Numbered from the stretch's first letter, positions 52,481 through 61,886 are shown. The stretch is DNA of 64,000 nucleotides from JBGAPI01 sp044221335 (GCA_044221335.1 JBGAPI010000026.1:6770-70769); one strand, 5' to 3'. Program-made: numbers and translations. The notes: generated by a model not told the origin, from the sequence alone.

Positions 52481-53274
52481 GCCGGCACCCAGCCGTAGAG
52501 CGCGGCGAGCCGCTCGCACTCGCCGCGGCTGGCGACCGCGAGCGCGGTATCGCTGCGGATGCGCGACATTCCCGAATCCGGATGGCGGGTGCGCTGCACC
52601 AGCGGCCAGGGCGAGGAGTGGCGCAGGAGCGCCAGGCCCTCGTGGCTGTCGTAGATCACGTCGGCGAGGCGCGAGCGCCAGGTGCGCATCTCGAACAGCT
52701 CCAGTGGCGCGGTCGCCTCGACCAGGTGGATGCGCGGGATCGCGCGCTGATTCAAGCGACCCAGCCAGTCGCTGTCGAGGTGCCAGCGGAAGGTCGGATC
52801 GAATTCGCCGACCGCGTCGAGGGTGGCGCGCGGCATCACCCAGGTCGACGGGATCGGGTAGTCGTTGATCCGGACGATCTCGCCGGCGACGGTGACCTCG
52901 AGCTGCGTCGAGGACACGAAGCCGCACTGCTGGAACAGACCGATCGCGAGTTCGAGGTAGTTGTCGGCCCAGGTGTCGTCGTCCTCGAGGAACGCGACCA
53001 CCCCGCCGCCGACCCGTCGGATCGCGGCGTTGAGCGCCTCCGCCTGCGAGGGCGCCCGGCCTTCCGCGACGTGGACGTCGTTCGGCAACCGGGTCGCGGC
53101 GACGGCCGCCATCCCCGGATCGACGCCGACCAGGATCTCCGGCACGACGCCCGGGCGGCGGAAGATCGTCTGCCGGCGGATCGCGGCGATCGCGCGCTCG
53201 ACGAACCACGCCCCGTCCGGCTGTTCACGGTCGAGCGGCGCGAGGCGCGAGGGAATGATTAAAGAAACCTTCAT
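52477..53274 (-). CDS. Glycosyltransferase-like (GT-A fold) protein, tandem copy 2
   Basis: The middle paralogue, also 265 residues. It has MKVSLIIPSRLA, VAFLEDDDTWADNYL, SSTQLEVTV, INDYPIPSTWVM, FRWHLDSDWLGRL and HPDSGMSRIRS. The frame is open eight codons further upstream, but the ATG at 53274 matches the starts of the other two copies. Its stop overlaps the downstream copy by four bases; an 83-bp gap separates it from the upstream copy. No membrane span is seen, so it should be cytoplasmic. Confidence 0.8.
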   Translation of the reverse strand: MKVSLIIPSRLAPLDREQPDGAWFVERAIAAIRRQTIFRRPGVVPEILVGVDPGMAAVAATRLPNDVHVAEGRAPSQAEALNAAIRRVGGGVVAFLEDDDTWADNYLELAIGLFQQCGFVSSTQLEVTVAGEIVRINDYPIPSTWVMPRATLDAVGEFDPTFRWHLDSDWLGRLNQRAIPRIHLVEATAPLELFEMRTWRSRLADVIYDSHEGLALLRHSSPWPLVQRTRHPDSGMSRIRSDTALAVASRGECERLAALYGWVPA

Positions 53275-53357
53275 CGGCGGCGGAGGATACGCGGTCACGG
53301 CAGCGGAGACACGACGCGGAGCGGCGATCGCAGAGCGGACCCCGGTCCGCTCTGCGG

Positions 53358-54155
53358 TCAGGACGGGATCCTGCCGTAGCGCTCCCGCAAGCGGATGAAT
53401 TCGGCGTCGGAAGCGGCACGCCTTCCGCTCTCGCTGCGGATCATCGCCATCCCGGAGCCCGGATGCACGGTGCGCAGCACCAGCGGCCAGGGCGAGTCGT
53501 GGCGCACGAACGCGATGGACGGCGCACCGTTGCGCAACACGTTGGCGAGCAGCGGCCGCCAGGACATGATCTCGTGCAGCCGCACCGGCGCGGTGGCCTC
53601 GATCAGGTGGCAGCGGTCGACCGCGGCCTCGCCGAGGCGACCGAGCCAGTCGCTGTCGAGGTGCCAGCGGAACGACGGGTCGAAGTCGCCGACCGCGGAC
53701 AGGGTCGCGCGCGTCATCAGCCAGCCCGACGGCGTCGGATAGTCGAGCACGCCGATCACTCCGCCATCGGTCCCGATCTCGAGCTGGGTCGACGAGACGA
53801 AACCGAAGCGTTCGAACTGCGCCAGCGACCGCTCCAGGTACTGCTCGGACCAGGCGTCGTCATCCTCCAGCATCGCGACGACGTCGCCGTCGCAGCACGC
53901 CAGGCCGGCGTTGAGCGCGTGCGCCTGGGTGGCTGCGGTGCCGGCGACGACGGTCACGTCGCCGCCGAGCCGCCGCTCGGCGACCTCCACCATGCCCGGA
54001 TCGACACCGACGACCAGTTGCAACAGCAGGCCGGAGCGCGCAAACACGCTCTGGCGGCGCACCGCGGCGATGGCGCGCTCGACGAACCACGGACCGCCGG
54101 AAGCAGCCGGGGCGATCGCGGCCAGGCGCGAGGGGATCACGACGGAGAGCTTCAT
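53358..54155 (-). CDS. Glycosyltransferase-like (GT-A fold) protein, tandem copy 1
   Basis: The first paralogue in transcription order, again 265 residues. It has MKLSVVIPSRLA, VAMLEDDDAWSEQYL, SSTQLEIGTD, LDYPTPSGWLM, FRWHLDSDWLGRLGE and HPGSGMAMIRSES. The strongest conservation among the three copies is in the EDDD region and the WHLDS block, which suggests an active site. It lies 121 bp after the gspE start-side group on the same strand, with no sign of shared function. Confidence 0.8.
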   Translation of the reverse strand: MKLSVVIPSRLAAIAPAASGGPWFVERAIAAVRRQSVFARSGLLLQLVVGVDPGMVEVAERRLGGDVTVVAGTAATQAHALNAGLACCDGDVVAMLEDDDAWSEQYLERSLAQFERFGFVSSTQLEIGTDGGVIGVLDYPTPSGWLMTRATLSAVGDFDPSFRWHLDSDWLGRLGEAAVDRCHLIEATAPVRLHEIMSWRPLLANVLRNGAPSIAFVRHDSPWPLVLRTVHPGSGMAMIRSESGRRAASDAEFIRLRERYGRIPS

Positions 54156-54276
54156 GGGCGCGGAGCCTACGCGGATGCGGCGCGCGACGCGCGATCCGTG
54201 CAGGGTTCAACCTCGGGCCGCATCGCGCAAGCCGGCACGCTCCGAACTGTGAGCGCCGACACGCGGACGGGCAGAA

Positions 54277-55782
54277 TCACTCGTCGCGGGTGACCCGCAG
54301 CACTTCGTCGACCGAGGTGATGCCCGCGACGCACTTGTCCCAGCCGTCGCCGCCGATCGACGCCGTGCGGGTGCGCGCCATCCGCTCCAGCTCGGCCTCG
54401 GCCGCGTTGGCGTGGATCAGCCGGCGCATCTCGTCGTCGACCAGCACCAGCTCGTAGATGCCGGTGCGGCCCTTGTAGCCGGCGTTGCGGCCGCGCGCGT
54501 TCGGGCCGGGTCGGTACAGCGTGACGACCTCGTCGGTCGGACGGCCGAACGCCGCGAGTTCCTCCGCGGTGGCCTGGTAGGGCTCGCGGGTGGCCGGATC
54601 GAGCACCCGCACCAGCCGCTGCGCCAGCACGCCGATCAGCGAGGACGACAGCAGGAAGGGCTCGACGCCCATGTCGCGGAGGCGCGTCACGGCGCCGACG
54701 GCGGAGTTGGTGTGCAGGGTCGACAGCACCAGGTGGCCGGTGAGCGAGGCCTGGACTGCGACCTCGGCGGTCTCGAGGTCGCGGATTTCGCCGACCATCA
54801 CCACGTCCGGGTCCTGGCGCAGGATCGCGCGGAGGCCACGGGCGAAGGTCATGTCGACCTTGGTGTTGACCTGGGTCTGGCCGATGCCGTCCAGGTAGTA
54901 CTCGATCGGATCCTCGACCGTCAGGATGTTGCGGGTCGCGTCGTTGAGGCGCGTGAGTCCCGCATACAGCGTGGTGGTCTTGCCGGAGCCGGTGGGGCCG
55001 GTGACCAGCAGGATGCCGTGCGGGCGCTTGATCAGCTCGTTGAGCTGGCCCAGCTGCTGGCTGCCCATGCCCAGGGCCTCGAGGTCGAGGCGGCCGGCCT
55101 GCTTGTCGAGCAGGCGCAGCACCACACGCTCGCCGTAGCCGGCCGGGATGGTGGAGACGCGCACGTCGACCGGGCGGCCGGCGATCTTGAGGCCGATGCG
55201 GCCGTCCTGCGGCAGGCGCTTCTCGGCGATGTCGAGCTTCGCCATCACCTTGATGCGACTGACCACCGGTGCGGCGATCGCCTTCGCCGGCGCCAGCACC
55301 TCCCGCAGGACGCCGTCGACGCGGAAGCGCACGACCAGGCGGTTCTCGTAGGGCTCGATGTGGATGTCGGACGCGTTTTCCTTCACCGCCTCGGTCAGCA
55401 GGGCATTGATCAGCTTGACGATCACAGCGTCGTCGTCGGCCTCGAGCAGGTCCTCGGGCTCCGGCAGCTCGTCCATCAGCGCGCCGAGATCGGAGCGCTC
55501 GTCCATGCTGTCGGCCACCGACTGCGAGTTGGCGCCGCCGGTGCCGTAGATGTCGCGCAGCAGCTGGTCGTAGCGCTCCGCCGTCATCGCCTCGAACGAC
55601 AGCGCCACGCCGAGGTAGCGGCGCAGCTCGGCCACCGTCTCGACCTTCAGGCCCGGCCGGTGCGCGATCAGCGCACGGCCGTCCTCGGCCCAGTCCGACA
55701 GGGTCGCGCCGTGGCGCTTGGCGAAGGCGTAGTTCGGCCGCACGGGACGGGCCGGTGCGACGGTGGCGGCGATCTGGCTCAC
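54277..55782 (-). CDS. gspE: Type II secretion ATPase GspE (lacking the zinc-site cysteines)
   Basis: The cytoplasmic ATPase that drives the type II secretion pseudopilus. The 501-residue protein has the N1E-like region, then SDIHIEPYENRLVVRFRVDG, Walker A GPTGSGKTTT (about 261-270), the Asp box TVEDPIEYYLDGIGQ, Walker B DPDVVMVGEIRD and the His box TLHTNSAVGAVTRL. The tetracysteine zinc domain is changed: where two C-x2-C pairs are expected, the sequence reads LDPATREPY and GPNARGRNAGYKGR, with no cysteine at any of the four positions. The start is GTG. It follows gspD by 19 bp. Confidence 0.9.
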   Translation of the reverse strand: MSQIAATVAPARPVRPNYAFAKRHGATLSDWAEDGRALIAHRPGLKVETVAELRRYLGVALSFEAMTAERYDQLLRDIYGTGGANSQSVADSMDERSDLGALMDELPEPEDLLEADDDAVIVKLINALLTEAVKENASDIHIEPYENRLVVRFRVDGVLREVLAPAKAIAAPVVSRIKVMAKLDIAEKRLPQDGRIGLKIAGRPVDVRVSTIPAGYGERVVLRLLDKQAGRLDLEALGMGSQQLGQLNELIKRPHGILLVTGPTGSGKTTTLYAGLTRLNDATRNILTVEDPIEYYLDGIGQTQVNTKVDMTFARGLRAILRQDPDVVMVGEIRDLETAEVAVQASLTGHLVLSTLHTNSAVGAVTRLRDMGVEPFLLSSSLIGVLAQRLVRVLDPATREPYQATAEELAAFGRPTDEVVTLYRPGPNARGRNAGYKGRTGIYELVLVDDEMRRLIHANAAEAELERMARTRTASIGGDGWDKCVAGITSVDEVLRVTRDE

Positions 55783-55801
55783 GAGGCGAATCCGGGAGGA
55801 A

Positions 55802-57740
55802 TCAGCGCTTCGGCTCCGCCACCGGCGGCGGCGCGCCGTCGCGCGGCGGCAGCACCGGCTGGGCGTCGGACGGCAGCAGGTTCTGCTTGTTCTGCGTGGC
55901 CTTCAGCTGCTCGGCGCGCATGAAGTTGTACTTCTCGCTGCTGATCGAGGCTTCGGTGGCGGCGTCGCGAAGAATGGTCGGCTGCAGGAACACCATGAGG
56001 TTCCGCTTCAGCGTCGAGGCGCTGCGGTAGCGGAACAGGTTCCCGAGGATCGGGATGTCGCCCAGCGCCGGCACCTTCGACACGCTCTCCTTGGTCTCGG
56101 TCGAGATCAGGCCGCCCAGCACCAGGGTCTGGCGATCGGCGACGAGGACGCTGGTCGCGATCTCTCGGTTGTTGGTGATCAGGTCGGATGCGCCCGGCAC
56201 CGCGTTGGCGATCGACGAGATTTCCTGCTTGAGATCGAGTCGGACCGAGTCGCCCTCGTTGATGTGCGGGGTGACGGTGAGCTTCAGGCCCACATCCTTG
56301 CGCTGCACGGTGCGGAACGGGTTGCCGAGCACGCCGCCGCTGCTGCCGCTGCCGCTGTTGCCCTGCACGTTGGTGGTGAACTCGCCCTGGATGAAGGGCA
56401 CTTCCTGGCCGACCTTGATCAGCGCCTCCTGGTGGTCGAGGGTGACGATCGACGGCGTCGACAGGATGTTGGAACGGCCGTCGCCGTCGAGCGCGCGCAC
56501 CAGGCCGCCCAGCTGCAGGATCGGCGTATCGCTGCCCGGCAGCGTGAGGGTGCCGCCGACGAAGCCGATGTTGAGTCCGCCGCCGGCCTGCAGCGGGTTC
56601 AGCGCGGCGCCGAGGATGTTGCCGCCGCCGCTGGAGTTGCCGAAGTTGGTGCCGCCGAAAATGCCGCGGGTGAGGTCGATGACGTTGCCGTCGGCGTCCT
56701 TCACCGGCTTGATCGAGGTGTTCTGCATCTGCACGCCGAGCTCGTTGGCGCGGTCGTTGCTGACCTCGGCGATCACGCCCTCGATCATCACCTGGGCGCG
56801 ACGGATGTCGAGCTGGCGGATCACCGACTGCAGCTCGCGGAACACCGCTGCCGCCCCCCTTGTCGCCTTCCTTCGCCGCCTGCTCGCGGTTCAGGGTCTT
56901 CGCGGTGGTCTCGAGGATCGGCACCAGGTCTTCGGCCTTGGCGTAGCGCAGGTAGACGACCTGGGTCGCGTCGCCCGAGGTCAGCGGCTCGTCCAGATGC
57001 CCGATCAGCGCGCGCATCTTCAGGCGCGCCGACGGGTCGCCGGACAGCAGCAGCGAGTTGGTGCGCGCGTCGGCGAACACCTTCGCCGGCGCGGTGCCGT
57101 TCAGCTGGTCGGCGGCGTCGCCGGCCAGCAGGGTCAGCGTGCGCGCCATTTCGGCGGCGTTGGCGTGGTTGAGCGACACCACCTCGATGCTCGCGTCCGA
57201 GGCCTGGTCGATGCGGGCGACCAGGGCCTCGATGCGCGCGATGTTGCCGGCGCGGTCGACCACGATCAGGGCGTTCGACGACTTGTGCGCGGCGATCTGC
57301 GCCTGCTGCGGCAGCAGCGGACGCAGGATCGGGATCATCTCGGCCGCCGAGACGTGCTTCAGCGGGATCACCTCGGTGGTCAGCGTGTCCGGTCCGCGCG
57401 GACCGGAACTCGTCGCGCTGCCGTCCTGGTTGGCGATGATGTCCGGAACGATCTTGACCATGCTGCCGGACCGCACCGCCGCGTAGCCGTGCACCCGCAG
57501 CACCGACTCGAACACCTCGTAGACCTCGTCGGCGCTCATCGGCCGGGTCGAGACGATGTTGACCTTGCCCTCGACCTTGGGGTCGACGATGAAGTTCTTG
57601 CCGGTGATCTCGGAGACCGTCGCGATCAGCACCCGGATGTCCGCGTCCTTCAGGTTCAGCGTGTGTTCGCCGGGCTGGGCCAGTGCGGCGGACGCGCCGA
57701 GGGCGGCGGAAACCAGGAGTGCCAGCAGACGTCGCGTCAT
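55802..57740 (-). CDS. gspD: Type II secretion secretin GspD, interrupted by an apparent one-base frameshift
   Basis: The outer-membrane secretin through which folded proteins leave the cell. The first frame (57740 down to about 56855) has a signal peptide, the N0 domain (TLNLKDADIRVLIATVSEITG) and N1-N3 modules. The second frame (from about 56850 to 55802) continues with VFRELQSVIRQLDIRRAQVMIEG and the secretin core (VPALGDIPILGNLFRYRSAS). The switch is at a run of six G on the coding strand (56854-56859). Five G would give a continuous reading DKGAAAVFRELQS. This looks like a sequencing error or a very recent mutation, because both halves are otherwise well kept. Full length would be about 645 residues. 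Confidence 0.88.
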
Positions 57741-57762
57741 AAGTCGAGCCCTTCGGAAGCGT

Positions 57763-58710
57763 TCAGAGAGTGACGGTGAGTTTTTCATCTTTGCCGTTGC
57801 GGCGCACGGTGATCGCGGCACTGCGCGCGGTCTCCAGCGATTTCGCCACCTCGGTGGCGCGGTTCGGCGAGTCGAGCGGGATGCCGTTGATCGAGGTGAC
57901 GACGTCGTCCGGACGCAGGCCCAGCTTGGCGATCAGCGGCTGGTCGCGGCCGCCGGACAGGCGCACGCCGACGAACCTGCCGTTCTCCAGCACCGGCATC
58001 ACGCTGACCTGGCGCGCCAGCTGGGTGAGGTCGATGCCGGCGGCCTTGTTGCCGTCGATGGTCGGGCTGCCGACGAGGATGTTGGGATTGACGAAGGCCG
58101 GTGCCTGGCCCTGCGGCGGCGTGGCGTTCGGCGCCAGCATCGCGCCGTTGATCGGCTGGCCGCGGGCGCCGTTGGCGGCACGCTCCGGCTGCGGGCTCAG
58201 CGCCGACGCGGCGACGCCGCGCTTGTCTTCGGGCAGTCGGAGCGCCTCCAGCACGCCGGCGCGGTTCAGCATCACCCGGTCGGGATAGACCGAGTCGACC
58301 TGCGCGCCGCCGGGGACGGCCATGCCGGCGCGGTAGACCTGGTCCGCGCCGTTGCCGTCCGCGATGATCGCATAGCCGGTCTTCGGGTCGTCGCTCGCGA
58401 AGATGCCGCGCAGCTTCAGCGCGAGGCTGGTGTCCGGCGCGGCGGAGGCCAGCGCGCGCGAATCGGTGACCAGCGCGGCATTGCCGAACAGGTGCCAGCG
58501 CGACAGCGCGCCCGGCTGCGGCGCGGCCGCGGTCAGCGGCTTGCCGATCACCGCCGCCGCCGTCGACATCGGCGTGGCCGCGTCGGCGACCACCCAGATC
58601 AGCCGCGCAACCGACAACGCGAACAGTCCCCCGGCCACCGCGGTCGCCCCGAAGGCGATCATCTGCGCATGGCGATGGCGCGTCAGCAGTTCCGGCAGGG
58701 CATCGAGCAT
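57763..58710 (-). CDS. gspC: Type II secretion inner-membrane protein GspC
   Basis: The clamp between the inner-membrane platform and the secretin. The 315-residue protein has a short cytoplasmic start, one membrane helix (AGGLFALSVARLIWVVADA, about residues 26-45), the periplasmic HR domain (HLFGNAAL, LKLRGIFASDDPKTGYAIIADG) and a C-terminal PDZ-like domain (PLIAKLGLRPDDVVTSINGIPLDSP). A Pro/Gln/Ala-rich linker separates them. It is followed by gspD after 22 bp. It is the first gene of a C-D-E group with no gspF onward in view. Confidence 0.9.
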   Translation of the reverse strand: MLDALPELLTRHRHAQMIAFGATAVAGGLFALSVARLIWVVADAATPMSTAAAVIGKPLTAAAPQPGALSRWHLFGNAALVTDSRALASAAPDTSLALKLRGIFASDDPKTGYAIIADGNGADQVYRAGMAVPGGAQVDSVYPDRVMLNRAGVLEALRLPEDKRGVAASALSPQPERAANGARGQPINGAMLAPNATPPQGQAPAFVNPNILVGSPTIDGNKAAGIDLTQLARQVSVMPVLENGRFVGVRLSGGRDQPLIAKLGLRPDDVVTSINGIPLDSPNRATEVAKSLETARSAAITVRRNGKDEKLTVTL

Positions 58711-59095
58711 GACGACGGGAATGGAGAACCGAAGGCGAATGACCGCGCGAAGCGTAACAAAGTTCGCTCCGTGAAGGGCTTAAAGTGCCGTCGGAGTCGC
58801 CGCGGGGTGAATTCAACGAAGTGCGCTCTACAGCACGGTTCGAAGCCTGCCGTACAACGCGGTTCGGACCGTGTCGTACGACGAAGGCCCAAAGCGCGGA
58901 GCTCGGGTAGGCTGCGTAGAGCCCAAAGAGCGGAACCCAGCAGCGGTGTAGCCGCTGTCCGACCGACGAAGCGCCGAAAGCCCCCCGATCGCGAAGGACG
59001 AACGTCGACGCGCGCTGTACCTCCGCCGCCACGGAGCGGCTACTCCGGTGCCGGGTTTCGCCCTGCGGGCTCCACCTCGCCTACCGAGCGCCGCC
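58711..59095. other. 385-bp intergenic region between rhlB and gspC, no gene seen
   Basis: Both flanking genes are on the minus strand, so this is the promoter region of gspC and the 3' region of rhlB. It holds several short inverted repeats (for example GTCGTACGAC near 58873) and fragments that look like decayed REP-type sequence (GAGCCCAAAGAGCGGAACCC). Open frames cross it on both strands but none has protein-like composition. Confidence 0.45.
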
Positions 59096-60928
59096 TTACC
59101 TGCGACGCCCCGGCATCGGCAGCCGCTGCACGAGGCCCTTGATCCGCTGCTTGATCCGGCTCAGCAGCGAGGCCGGCTCCGGCGCGGCCGAAGCGGCGGC
59201 GGGCGGGGTGACCGCCGACGTCAGCGGGATGGCCTCCTGGCCGGCGACCGCGTTGGCGGCGCCCTCTTCGTGGCGACGACGTCCGCGGCCACCGCGGCGG
59301 CGGCGCTTCTTGAATTCCGCACCTTCGGCACCGGCGACCGCCGTGCCCGGCGCGATTCCGTCCTGCGCGATCGCAGCCTCACCCGAAGCGCCCGGGCGCG
59401 GCCCGTGGCGATGGCCCTGGCCCTGACCGTGACGACCATCGCCACCCTGTCCGCGCTGGCCGTCGCGACCGCCGCCGTGCCCCCCGCGGCCATGGCCACC
59501 GCCGGAGCGGCCGTCGCGACCGCCGCCGCCATGGCGCGGGCCGCCGTGGCGACGCACGAACTCGCGGTCCTTCTCCTTCGGTGGGCCCTTGGTGGCGCGC
59601 GCCGCGTCGGCGGCATCGGCCGCCGCCTCGGCGGCAGCCTGCTCGGCACTGATCTCGGTCCGCTCCAGCGGCTTGCGCGCGACCGGCAGCAGCAGCTCCG
59701 GGTCCATCACTGCGCGCGGCAGCGACATCCCGATGTAGGCCTCGATGTCGGGCAGCGCCATCGCGTAGTTGTCGCAGGCGAAGCTGATCGCGTCGCCTTC
59801 CGCGCCCAGGCGCGCCGTACGGCCGATGCGGTGAACATAGTCCTCGGCATCGCCCGGCAGGTCGTAGTTGAACACGTGGCTGACGCCGGGGATGTGCAGG
59901 CCGCGGGCGGCGACGTCGGTCGCGACCAGGATCTCCAGCTCGCCGCGGGTGAACTTCCCGAGCAGCTTCTCGCGCTTCGGCTGCGGCACGTCGCCGGACA
60001 GCGCGCCGACCCGGAAGTGGGCGCGCTCGAGGTTGCGGGTGACCCGCTCGACGCCCGCGCGGGTGTTGACGAACACCATGGTGCGCGCGCAGTCCATCCG
60101 CGACAGCAGGCCGATCAGGAGCGGCAGTTTCTCTTCGGTTGCCGGGAAGAACACCTGCTGGCGGACCCGGTCGGCGGTGACGCTGTCGGCCTCGACGGTC
60201 AGCTTGGTCGGGTCGTTCATGTGCTCGTAGGCGAGCTCGAGCACGCGATGCGACAGCGTCGCCGAGAACAGGCAGGACTGCCGCTCCTCGCGCGGCGGCA
60301 TCCGCCGGAGGATGAAGCGGATGTCCTTGATGAAGCCGAGGTCAAACATGCGGTCGGCCTCGTCCAGCACCACCGCGTCGACCGCGTTGAAGGTGAACAC
60401 GTGCTGCTTGTAGTAGTCGAGCAGGCGTCCGGGAGTCGCGATCACGATGTCGCAGCCGGCGCGCAGGGTCTCGCGCTGGCGCTCGTAGTCGACGCCGCCG
60501 TAGATCAGCGCCAGCTTGAGATCGAGATGACGGCAGAGCACCCGCGCGTCCTTCTCGATCTGGATCGCTAGCTCGCGCGTCGGCGCCAGCACCACGGCGC
60601 GCGGATCGGTGTGCTTGCGATCGGCGTGCGCGGGCTTGGTCAGCAGCCGGTGGAACAGCGCGACCAGGAACGCCAGGGTCTTGCCGGTGCCGGTCTGCGC
60701 CTGGCCGGCGACGTCCTTGCCTTCCAGGGTCAACGGCAGCGTCAGCGCCTGGATCGGCGTGCAGCGCACGAAGCCGGCGGCCTCGAGGCCGCGCAGCAGG
60801 TCCGGGTGAAGGTCAAAGTTGGCAAAACAGACATCCGTCAGAGGACGGTGATCGCCGGCCTCGGAAGGCGTGGCGGCGGGTGCAGCGGTCGCGGCGGAAG
60901 TCGCGACGGAATCGGGAAGTTCGCTCAT
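59096..60928 (-). CDS. rhlB: DEAD-box ATP-dependent RNA helicase RhlB
   Basis: An RNA helicase that works in RNA degradation. The 610-residue protein has the core motifs CTPIQALTLP (Q), AQTGTGKT (I), PTRELAIQ (Ia), DEADRMFD (II), SATLSHR (III) and HRIGRTARLG (VI) within about residues 30-420. From about 430 it has a long disordered tail: Ala-rich, then Gly/His/Arg/Asp-rich (RHGGGGRDGRSGGGHGRGG) and a basic KKRRRRGGRGRRRH patch. E. coli RhlB is only 421 residues. It diverges from trxA; xanthomonads have the same rhlB-trxA-rho layout. Confidence 0.9.
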   Translation of the reverse strand: MSELPDSVATSAATAAPAATPSEAGDHRPLTDVCFANFDLHPDLLRGLEAAGFVRCTPIQALTLPLTLEGKDVAGQAQTGTGKTLAFLVALFHRLLTKPAHADRKHTDPRAVVLAPTRELAIQIEKDARVLCRHLDLKLALIYGGVDYERQRETLRAGCDIVIATPGRLLDYYKQHVFTFNAVDAVVLDEADRMFDLGFIKDIRFILRRMPPREERQSCLFSATLSHRVLELAYEHMNDPTKLTVEADSVTADRVRQQVFFPATEEKLPLLIGLLSRMDCARTMVFVNTRAGVERVTRNLERAHFRVGALSGDVPQPKREKLLGKFTRGELEILVATDVAARGLHIPGVSHVFNYDLPGDAEDYVHRIGRTARLGAEGDAISFACDNYAMALPDIEAYIGMSLPRAVMDPELLLPVARKPLERTEISAEQAAAEAAADAADAARATKGPPKEKDREFVRRHGGPRHGGGGRDGRSGGGHGRGGHGGGRDGQRGQGGDGRHGQGQGHRHGPRPGASGEAAIAQDGIAPGTAVAGAEGAEFKKRRRRGGRGRRRHEEGAANAVAGQEAIPLTSAVTPPAAASAAPEPASLLSRIKQRIKGLVQRLPMPGRRR

Positions 60929-61136
60929 TGATATTGTCTTTGTGGCCCCAAACTCGGGCGATCAGGAACGCGATGGCGTCGGCTTGCATGCGGTCCAAGT
61001 CCGGCCGACAATCCCGACGCCAACAGCGCCGTACGGCACGGAAGCCGACCACGGCGACACGCGAGTGTAGCGAAAGCCCCGCCCAGCCGCCCGGTCGTCA
61101 GTTTCCCCGAAGCGACGCCGGCACCAGGAGAACCCC

Positions 61137-61463
61137 GTGAGCACAGCGATTTCCCACATCAACGACGACGAGTTCGACAGCAAGGTCCTGCAGTCGAGCG
61201 AGCCCGTCCTGGTCGACTTCTGGGCCGAATGGTGCGGCCCGTGCAAGGCCATCGCGCCGCTGCTCGACGAAGTCGCGAACAGCTACGCCGGCCGCCTCCG
61301 GGTCGCCAAGGTCAACATCGACCACAACCAGAAGACTCCGCGCAGCTACAACGTCCGCGGCATCCCGACCCTGATGATCTTCAAGGACGGCAAGGTGCAG
61401 GCGACGCAGATCGGCGCGGTGTCGAAGAGCCAGCTGGCGCAGTTCATCGACAAGGCCATCTGA
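61137..61463 (+). CDS. trxA: Thioredoxin
   Basis: A 108-residue thioredoxin with the WCGPC active site (C33, C36), the buried Asp region LVDFWAEWCGPCKA and the cis-proline in GIPTLMIF. It reduces disulphides of cytoplasmic partners using thioredoxin reductase. The GTG start at 61137 follows AGGAG at eight bases. It lies 423 bp before rho on the same strand, an arrangement shared with many gammaproteobacteria. Confidence 0.95.
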   Translation: MSTAISHINDDEFDSKVLQSSEPVLVDFWAEWCGPCKAIAPLLDEVANSYAGRLRVAKVNIDHNQKTPRSYNVRGIPTLMIFKDGKVQATQIGAVSKSQLAQFIDKAI

Positions 61464-61886
61464 TCCGTGCGCCCGGAATTCGCTGCGCGCATTCCGTAGG
61501 TGCCGCTCCGCGGCACGAGAGCAGGGTTTCAATAAGGCACTGTTCCGTCGCCGCCGCAGGCGGCGAATCGGGGATTCCGCGGCGAAGCCGCGGCATCCCG
61601 CCCCACCCGTCTAGCTTTCAATGGGCCTCGGTGCTACCGTGCGTCCATCGGTTGGAGGCCAGACGTTTTCTCCTCCCCCGACGGCCCGCCTGCTGTCCCT
61701 TCCTTGGTTCCCGCAGGCCGAGCTGCCCGATCCCCCGCGATTCGACAGGTGCCCTAGGGAGGGCTCCGAGGTCGTAGCGATGGGATCGTCGCCGACGCGA
61801 CACCCCTCTGCTGCAAATCCACCTGCTGCAAATCCATCGGCTCCATCTCCATTTCGATTCATTCCACTTCCTTGGAACAGCACACC
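61464..61886 (+). promoter_or_regulatory. rho leader region with hairpins, C-rich tract and a direct repeat
   Basis: This 423-bp stretch has no convincing gene. It holds a GTGCCGC-TCC-GCGGCAC hairpin (61500-61516), a longer hairpin GGGATTCCGCGGC-GAA and its complement (61571-61599), a C-rich, G-poor part (about 61660-61890) and a 15-bp direct repeat with the unit CTGCTGCAAATCCA (61808-61836). Rho of other bacteria represses itself through a C-rich leader, so this may be the autoregulatory leader. The hairpins could end trxA transcripts, though no T-run follows. Confidence 0.5.
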
